In this document: one piece after another, positions 58,272-64,000 of the stretch
Layout of the letters: each line of letters opens with the position of its first letter
Position numbering within the stretch: position 1 is the first letter of the stretch
Assembly: GCA_963921425.1 (NCBI GenBank)
Contig: OY992836.1
Span: forward strand, 131,501 to 195,500
Origin: Dryas octopetala
Lineage: Eukaryota; Streptophyta; Magnoliopsida; Rosales; Rosaceae
Direction of reading: 5' to 3'
DNA: 64,000 bases
Position numbers and translations under genes: made by a program
Notes under the pieces: generated by a model
Database searches by the model: none
What the model saw: the letters and a program-made list of their open reading frames with translations, nothing else
Told to the model about the DNA's origin: nothing

Positions 58272-58587
58272 ATTTTGGGTTTTAAAACCACTTTTGTAAA
58301 AATTTACAAGTTTGCCCTTTACTTCAAATGTCCGTATCTTTCAAACTGTAACTCCGATTGACGCGTGCCGCGTTTACGAACTCGTGGGATCGAGACCTAT
58401 CCAACGTGTCCAAAGTCCAAGGCGAAAGCCCACTAGTTTTAAAAGTCAACTTTTTGTCACGCCCAATTTAACACAAAATTTAAAAATTAACCCAAAACCT
58501 TTTTAAATTCCAAATAAATTCTCAAAATCCTTAAAATAAATATTCAAAATATTTAAAATAATTATCTTGAAAATACGGGGTCTCACA
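56676..58587. mobile_element. Solo LTR E (1,912 bp)
   Basis: Starts TGTAACGCCCCGAACCTCGA and ends ATACGGGGTCTCACA, with TSD CTTAA (56671-56675 / 58588-58592). It is homologous to D in reverse orientation (for example 'acgcgtgccgcgtttacgaa', 58361 region). It lacks the 57-bp array and is shorter. It contains a long GA run and GC-rich frames without recognisable protein. No gag or pol. Confidence 0.87.
58187..58267. repeat. (GA)n microsatellite, ~80 bp
   Basis: An almost perfect GA run inside solo LTR E. It creates Glu/Arg and Ser/Leu repeat frames on both strands that are not genes. Confidence 0.95.
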
Positions 58588-58916
58588 CTTAACTTAGATA
58601 TAATGTTTCTTTAGTGCTTGTCTCTGCTGTCCTTTCACCTTATATTGATCATAGATAGTTTTATATCTTTATGTTCTATAATTCTCTGACCTTGCTGACT
58701 TTTGCTACTCAGGTTCTTGCCTCTCTCCATCATGCATTCATTCCTTATCTATCTAATCTTGTCTTGTTATGGTAAAGTTACATACTAAAGTGGTTTTATT
58801 TTATTTTTCATATCTTTTCTTTGTAACTTTGAGTCTAATTCATTGCTTGACAACATGTAGTGACTTCTTAACTAAATTATACAATATTGGTGGTGTTATC
58901 AGTGTCATGGCTCTTA
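58588..58916. other. Non-coding
   Basis: AT-rich sequence between solo LTR E and the rbcL piece. Nothing recognised. Confidence 0.4.
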
Positions 58917-59078
58917 GCGTCCCTCATTACGAGCTTGTACACATGCTTCTAGAGCTACTCGATTAGCTACCTAAAGTTCCGCCGCCGAATTGTTGTACAG
59001 AATCATCTCCAAAGATCTCGGTCAGAGCAGGCATATGCCAAACGTGAATACCCCCTGAAGCCAATGGCAAAACACCTG
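58917..59078 (-). pseudogene. rbcL: Plastid rbcL fragment (nuclear-integrated)
   Basis: The minus strand reads [36 protein letters not shown] and, after a short internal deletion at about 58968, NRVALEACVQARNEGR. This is the C-terminal domain of the RuBisCO large subunit around the catalytic loop. The residues between GGGTLG and NRVALE (roughly ten in the plastid gene) are gone, with an out-of-frame loss of close to 29 bp. About 160 bp of plastid-derived DNA remain. It is non-functional, and lies about 300 bp from the HMG-CoA reductase exon, within the CACTA-like element. Confidence 0.85.
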
Positions 59079-59397
59079 GTAGCTCTTCATCCTCATAAAA
59101 AATATGGTTTAGACTTTAGAGTACCCCAACTTTTACGAGAAACTTTATGCATTGTTGGTTCCTTTAATTTTTATGGCAAAACATTGGTCAATATCTTTTC
59201 AGGTAATGTTAATTACTACTATTGTAACAGTTTTCAGAAGCTAAAGTTGTATAGCTAGTGAGAAATCCCAGAAAATTGACAGAAATTTTTTATCCTTTTA
59301 GATATGTTGTGTTCATGATAATCAATTGAATGCAACATAAAATATATTCTATGTGATAGCTAATTATAAGGCCTGATATGGATTATACAATCTACAG
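59079..59397. other. Non-coding
   Basis: AT-rich link between the rbcL and HMG-CoA reductase fragments. It ends in a T-poor acceptor 'caatctacag'. Confidence 0.4.
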
Positions 59398-59591
59398 AGC
59401 TTACCGGCTCTGCCATGGCTGCTGCTCTTGGTGGGTTGAATGCCCACACCAGCAATATTGTTGCTGCAATCTACTTAGCCACTGGCCAGGATCCTGCTCA
59501 GAATGTAGAGAGCTGTCACTGAATTAACATGATGGAAGCTGTGAACAATGGCAGGGACCTTTACATCTCAGGCAGCGTGCCTTCCATTAAG
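59398..59591 (+). pseudogene. HMG-CoA reductase exon fragment
   Basis: Following acceptor 'atctacag' the sequence reads [60 protein letters not shown] and SIK, then donor GTACAA. This is the catalytic domain of plant 3-hydroxy-3-methylglutaryl-CoA reductase around the GQDPAQN motif; the exon ends at a site where I recall plant HMGR genes having an intron. A TGA replaces a residue between the conserved catalytic His (SCH) and the INMMEAV block. The transmembrane N-terminus and the rest of the enzyme are absent. It is a captured, inactive fragment of a mevalonate-pathway gene. Confidence 0.85.
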
Positions 59592-60655
59592 GTACAATAC
59601 AACTAATTGATGCTTCTTTTGAGTGAATTTATCTCATTCTAAATTTTAAATGAGTTTTGAAGTTGATGTCAAATCCATGGCCTAGTTTTTTGGGGAATGT
59701 TATTCTTTTGCTTGTGTTTCTTGCATTTTTTCCTTTCTCATGTACACTACCTATCTCCATTGACATGCCCTTTGCAGTATATTGCACTTGGAAATCACTA
59801 TATGTTTGAAAATTTTCATATATTTTTATTCTTACAAGTTACAATGAATTTAGATAACAATATAGACCATTTGCTATGAAATCTTGAATATTTTAGTAAT
59901 GTGATTTGGTATGAAAACTCAATTTGCTTCTTTTTAGTACTGTGATTTTGTAATTTTGTTTGATTTTTCCAATTGTTAGGTGATCGAATTTATAAGGAAA
60001 GCAGTACACATGGGAGGAAATTGAAGTCAATGAGGTGCAGATTTCATGGGTTAATTTTGATTCAATTAGTTTGTAAAATTATTTTCCCTCATGAACTGCT
60101 ATGATATATACAAATTAGAACAAGTGTGCACTGCCATGCCTTATATTTGTACATGTTGATGACTATATAGGCCTAGCTTAGATTTAAGGATGGGGTTAGA
60201 GATGAGGTCTCCCCCTAATTTTTGTGATATGTAGACATATTTTGGGTACTTGGAGATATTGAAATTTATGTGAATTGAGGATCTTTATTATGTAATGGAT
60301 ATTGAGCATTTATCTCAATGGGTTGGCCACTAAAAAAATATGCAATACAAGTGTAATGGTATTGAGCAATTATCTCAGTTTTCAGGAAAAAAATTGATAT
60401 CTAAACAGGGTTTACATAACAATAATTTCAAAATATACGAGATCAGTTCTTTCAATGTAAGTGATATCAATCATGCCTTCAAAATCAGTTCCATCACCCA
60501 AACTGATGTCTATGAGTATATTTATACCAGTTATATACTCTTAAAACATATAATTCAGATATACGATATCATTTCTTAGAACCAATATCGATATCTATGA
60601 GACTATTTATACCAGTTTCGTAATTCAGGAACATATAAGTCTGATCTAAGATATC
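59592..60655. other. Non-coding; right sub-terminal words of the CACTA-like element
   Basis: Intron-like AT-rich DNA to about 60380. Dense 'gatatc', 'gatatcaat' and 'accagttatata' words then run up to the copia insertion. Confidence 0.45.
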
Positions 60656-61146
60656 TGTGTAAAACACACTTATGTAACTAACATATATACCTTCAGACAT
60701 ACATGAATTAGAATACATGATAACCAAATAGCTCATACACATGAAATACCTGGTACTGAAGAAGACATGGCTGAATGGCTGAATGATGGAACTAGTCTTC
60801 TACTCTCTCTACAACTTGGCGCAACTGGTATATGGGTTTCAGTTTTCCGCAGTGTGTATGAGAGCAGGGACTAGCTCTATTTATAGAGGTTGTCTCGGCA
60901 AGTCCTTCCCATAGTAGACTTTGTGCCGAGATGCAATCCTGCTCCTCTAAGGTTAAGAGTCCTAGTTCATATCTAGGTGAAGTCCTACAACTTCTATAAG
61001 TCCCTCATCCCTTAAAACTTGTTAACACAGCTGTCATATAGGGTGAATCCGGATAGACCATGGAGAGCTCAATTCCTTTGTTCTTAGACATGATGAGTTG
61101 TTTTGTTTCCTAAGTAAACTAGGTTTGTCCATAAATAATTCTTACA
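60656..61146 (-). repeat. 3' LTR of the copia element
   Basis: On the minus strand it begins TGTAAGAATTATTTATGG and ends GTGTGTTTTACACA (491 bp). The left end is inferred from the TG...CA rule, since the partner LTR is outside. Confidence 0.7.
60875..60889 (-). promoter_or_regulatory. TATA box of the copia LTR
   Basis: The minus strand reads CCTCTATAAATAGAG, about 260 bp into the LTR, in the usual U3 position. Confidence 0.65.
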
Positions 61147-61160
61147 TTCTCCCACTTGGA
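61147..61160 (-). other. Polypurine tract of the copia element
   Basis: The minus strand CCAAGTGGGAGAA directly precedes the LTR TG, the usual copia polypurine form. Confidence 0.75.
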
Positions 61161-61710
61161 CAATACTAGTTTACTCAACAAGAACATCATAATTTGAACA
61201 AAAGATCCTTAGTGATCACGTGAGCTGCACTAAGCCAAAACTTACTTCAAGACTTGGTCAGTTTTGACCATCAACCTAGAACTACAGAAAAACATATGCT
61301 TAACCAAGCATAAGCACTCTGCAATTACTAAGGCTGAAATCAAAACTACATAAGTCACCACAAAGATATGATATAAAATCTGAAAAGCATTGAACATGGA
61401 TTATAAAATCTAAAGCCAAAAGTCAAATGCATAGTCCTCTTGAAGTTTTCGAAAAGAAAACTTACTGGTGCTTCAGAAATGAAGCTCTTCCACAAGATCA
61501 ATTGTGTGTTCCTTTAAGCATTGTCTAAAAAAAAACTGATGACAGAGCTCAAACTTAATGAGTATGAATGGTTTGTTGCAATGATATTCTGAATGCAAAA
61601 GATTATCCAAAAACAAAAGGACTTATATTAAAGATTGAAAACAATCCTAGAAGCAAAATGGAAAAACAAGTTCATACAAATTTCAGAAAGAAAACCAAAA
61701 CAGATAAAAG
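61161..61710 (-). other. Non-coding 3' region of the copia element
   Basis: About 550 bp between the pol stop and the polypurine tract, AT-rich with no open frame. Confidence 0.6.
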
Positions 61711-64000
61711 CTACTCCCACTGATCTTCAGAATCTAAACTCTCAAGCACTCCCATTTTTGGAACATGATCTAAGAAAGCTTTTACTGGCAATGCCTTTGT
61801 GAAAGGGTCTGCCAGCTGAGCTTTTGTGGGAATATGTAACAGTTGTAATTCTTCATTTCGAACTCTTTCTCTCACCATCAGGTACTTTGGTTCTATATGT
61901 CTGGAACTTGATGACCTCTTATTATTCTTAGCAAAAAACACAGCAGCACTATTGTCAGAAAACAATTTTAAAGGTCTAGAAATTGAATCCACAATCCCAA
62001 TTTCCTTGATGAAATTTCTAAGCCAAAGTGCCTGCACAGCAGTTTCATGTAGAGCCACAAACTCTGCCTGCATTGTGGAAGTAGTTGTAAGGGACTGTTT
62101 AGTGCTTTTCCAAGATACAGCTCCTCCAGCCAACATGAAGATGTAACCAGTCGTTGACTTGTAATCATCACTATCACCTGCAAAATCCGAGTCTCCATAT
62201 CCTATCAACTCAAGTTTTTCACTTCTTCTGTAAACCAACATGTAATTTTTAGTCCTCTGCAGGTATCTCAACACCTTCTTCCCTGCAACCCAATGTTGAT
62301 GACCTGGATTGAGCTGAAACCTGCTGAGCATAGAAACTGAATGTGCAAGATCGGGTCTGGTGCACACTTGTGCATACATGAGGCTGCCAACAAGTGAGGC
62401 ATAAGGCTTAGTGTCCATTGCAGCCTTCTCAATTTGATTCTTAGGACATTGACCTTTATGTAGTTTATCTCCCTTGCTCATTGGAGCCTCCCCTGGTGCA
62501 CAATTCAGCATTTCAAACCTTTTTAGAACTCTATTAATGTAATTTTTCTGTGAGAGTCCTAAGAGGCCATGCTTCCTATCTCTGCAAATTTCGATTCCCA
62601 AAACAAAAGAGGCTTCTCCTAAATCTTTCATATCAAAACTGTTTGAAAGAAAAATTTTTGTTTCATTTAACAAATTTAAATCACTGCTGGCTAATAGTAT
62701 ATCATCTACATAAAGTACCAGAAAAATGTATTTGCTCCCACTCACCTTAAGATAGATACATTCATCTAAAGGATTTTCTATAAAACCATTTGAAACTACA
62801 ACCGAGTCAAACTTGAGGTACCATTGCCTTGAAGCTTGTTTTAAGCCATAAATTGACTTTTTAAGCTTACATACCATGTGCTCAGTACCTTGCTCGATGT
62901 AGCCTTCTGGTTGTACCATATAGATCTCTTCCCCTAAATCTCCATTCAAGAATGCTGTCTTGACATCCATCTGGTGTAGCTCCATATTGAAATGTGCTAC
63001 TAAACTCATTATTACTCGAAAAGCATCCTTGGTGGAGACAGGAGAAAAGGTTTCTGTATAATCTATCCCTTCCTTTTGAGTGAAGCCTTTAGCCACTAAT
63101 CTGGCTTTGTACCTTTCTATTTGACCATCAGGACCTCTTTTAGTTTTGAAAACCCACTTGCAGCCTATAGGTTTGATGTTTCCAGGTGGTTCAACCAACT
63201 CCCAAACGCCATTATTGCTCATAGATTTCAATTCTGACTCCATAGCTGCCTTCCAATTCTCTACTTGATCACTATTGATAGCTTCTTTGAAACTCAGTGG
63301 GTCACTCTCCTCCCCAAAATCTGTTTCTTGTAAATAAACTATGTAATCTTCTGAAATAGCTGATCTTCTCACCCTTTGTGACTGCCTCCTTGGTACCTCT
63401 ACTACTTGCTGCTCTAATGGTTGGTCTGCTAAGGGTTGATGATCTTCAATCTCTGCTGCTACATGGTTCTACTCATCTAAAACAGTGTTCCTAAGATTAA
63501 AATCAAGGATTGTTGGTTCTAGAAAACTTGTAGAAGTGTCAGGTTGTTCTTTTAATTCAAATTCATCTGAAAACTGATTTTGGTCAGAACTAACATCTTC
63601 TATGAATCTTGCCTTGTTTGTCTGTACAATTCTAGTATGGTTCTTAGGACAATAGAATTTGTAACCTTTAGATTTTTCCGGATAGCCAATAAAATAAGCA
63701 CTTATTGTTTTGGCATCTAATTTCTTTTCTTGAGGATTATAAAGTCTAGCTTCAGCCCTACACCCCCATATATGAAAATGAAATAGGCTTGGCTTTCTCT
63801 TTGTCCATAGTTCAAAAGGAGTTTTCTGAACTGATTTGCTTGGAACCCTATTAGAAATGTAGTTTGCTGTTTTCAAGGCTTCTCCCCACAAGAAATTTGG
63901 CAAGGCAGTGGCACACATCATACTTCTCACCATGTTTAGAAGGGTTCGATTCCTTCTTTCAGCAACTCCATTTTGTTCTGGAGTTCCTGGTGTAGTGTAC
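61711..64000 (-). pseudogene. Copia pol: integrase end, reverse transcriptase, RNase H; one stop; continues past window
   Basis: Read from the window edge: [20 protein letters not shown] carries the integrase catalytic Glu. The integrase C-terminal part follows ([20 protein letters not shown]). A single TAG at 63469-63471 (LDE*NHVAAE) is in the same frame as what follows. RT (from 63372): PIGCKWVFKTKRGPDGQIER, LHQMDVKTAFLNGDL and the catalytic VLYVDDILLAS with the YxDD Asps intact. RNase H: ELIGYGDSDFAGDSDDYKST, TTSTMQAEFVALHE and SSSSRHIEPKY, ending DSEDQWE at 61711. All visible domains except for that stop are complete, so this is the least decayed polyprotein in the window. Gag and protease are not in view. 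Confidence 0.9.

Larger units (their letters stand above)
53579..60655. mobile_element. Left part of a CACTA-like element with several gene fragments
   Basis: TACTACAAAAAAGC at 53579 resembles a CACTA terminus with one changed base. 'atatc/gatatca/atatcagt' sub-terminal words follow to about 53770. A mirror-like cluster of the same words appears at 60385-60655, where a copia LTR begins, so the right terminus probably lies beyond the window. Between them are MYB-like, rbcL and HMG-CoA reductase fragments and solo LTR E. No transposase is visible. Without the right end the extent stays provisional. Confidence 0.5.
60656..64000 (-). mobile_element. Ty1/copia retrotransposon, 3' part
   Basis: Minus-strand order: integrase, RT, RNase H, a ~560-bp 3' region, polypurine tract (AAGTGGGAGAA) and 3' LTR (61146-60656). 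The RT-RNase H follows integrase, so it is copia type. The 5' LTR, gag and protease lie beyond 64000. The predicted TSD copy is 'atatc' at 60651-60655, uncheckable here. Coding is open except for one TAG, suggesting a young insertion. Confidence 0.9.

Overview
The window is plant nuclear DNA, probably from a eudicot, and is almost entirely transposable elements. The signs are Athila-type, Tat-type and Ty1/copia LTR retrotransposons, PIF/Harbinger and CACTA DNA transposons, a plant mobile domain (PMD) gene, and pieces of plant genes (RRC1-like, MYB-like, HMG-CoA reductase, plastid rbcL). The sequence alone does not fix the species. I see no complete host gene, no tRNA or rRNA gene and no CRISPR array. 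One 200-base run of N (7125-7324) is an assembly gap.

Left third (1-25195). An array of ~83-bp repeats and a CACTA terminus lead into one decayed PMD gene on the minus strand (15098 down to 2253). That gene is split by a Tat-like LTR retrotransposon (2500-8632, target-site duplication TCCCC) and by an unclassified AT-rich stretch (9207-14256). The AT-rich stretch carries a 3.1-kb solo LTR (10502-13621, TSD TGGTT). Next comes a second solo LTR of the same family (15947-22518, TSD CTAGG), which holds a third copy in opposite orientation (18358-21401, TSD GTGGA) and a hairpin MITE (21853-22400). A 282-bp tandem duplication crosses its right edge.

Middle (25196-51857). An Athila-type Ty3/gypsy element is the outermost layer of a four-deep nest. 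A PIF/Harbinger transposon (35374-50364, TSD TTA) sits in its 3' LTR. A CACTA element (36403-46293, TSD AAA) sits in the Harbinger. A solo LTR (39390-42926, TSD TTTGG) and a second MITE (37772-38137, TSD TAAAATAAA) sit in the CACTA. The Harbinger carries a DDE transposase, a Myb/NAM-associated ORF1 and an intact cysteine-rich ORF with three C-x-C-x8-C-x2-C modules. The CACTA carries exon-like fragments with splice sites, one from an RRC1/SR140-type splicing-factor gene.

Right third (51861-64000). A gypsy reverse-transcriptase relic is followed by the left end of another CACTA-like element (from ~53579). Within it lie a MYB-like fragment, a solo LTR (56676-58587, TSD CTTAA), a plastid rbcL fragment and an HMG-CoA reductase exon. 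A minus-strand Ty1/copia element (60656 to beyond 64000) appears to interrupt it; its visible pol is open except for one stop codon.

The genes do not form a pathway. They are replication genes of separate elements, nearly all broken. What is informative is the insertion order, the captured gene fragments and the unexplained cysteine-rich ORF.
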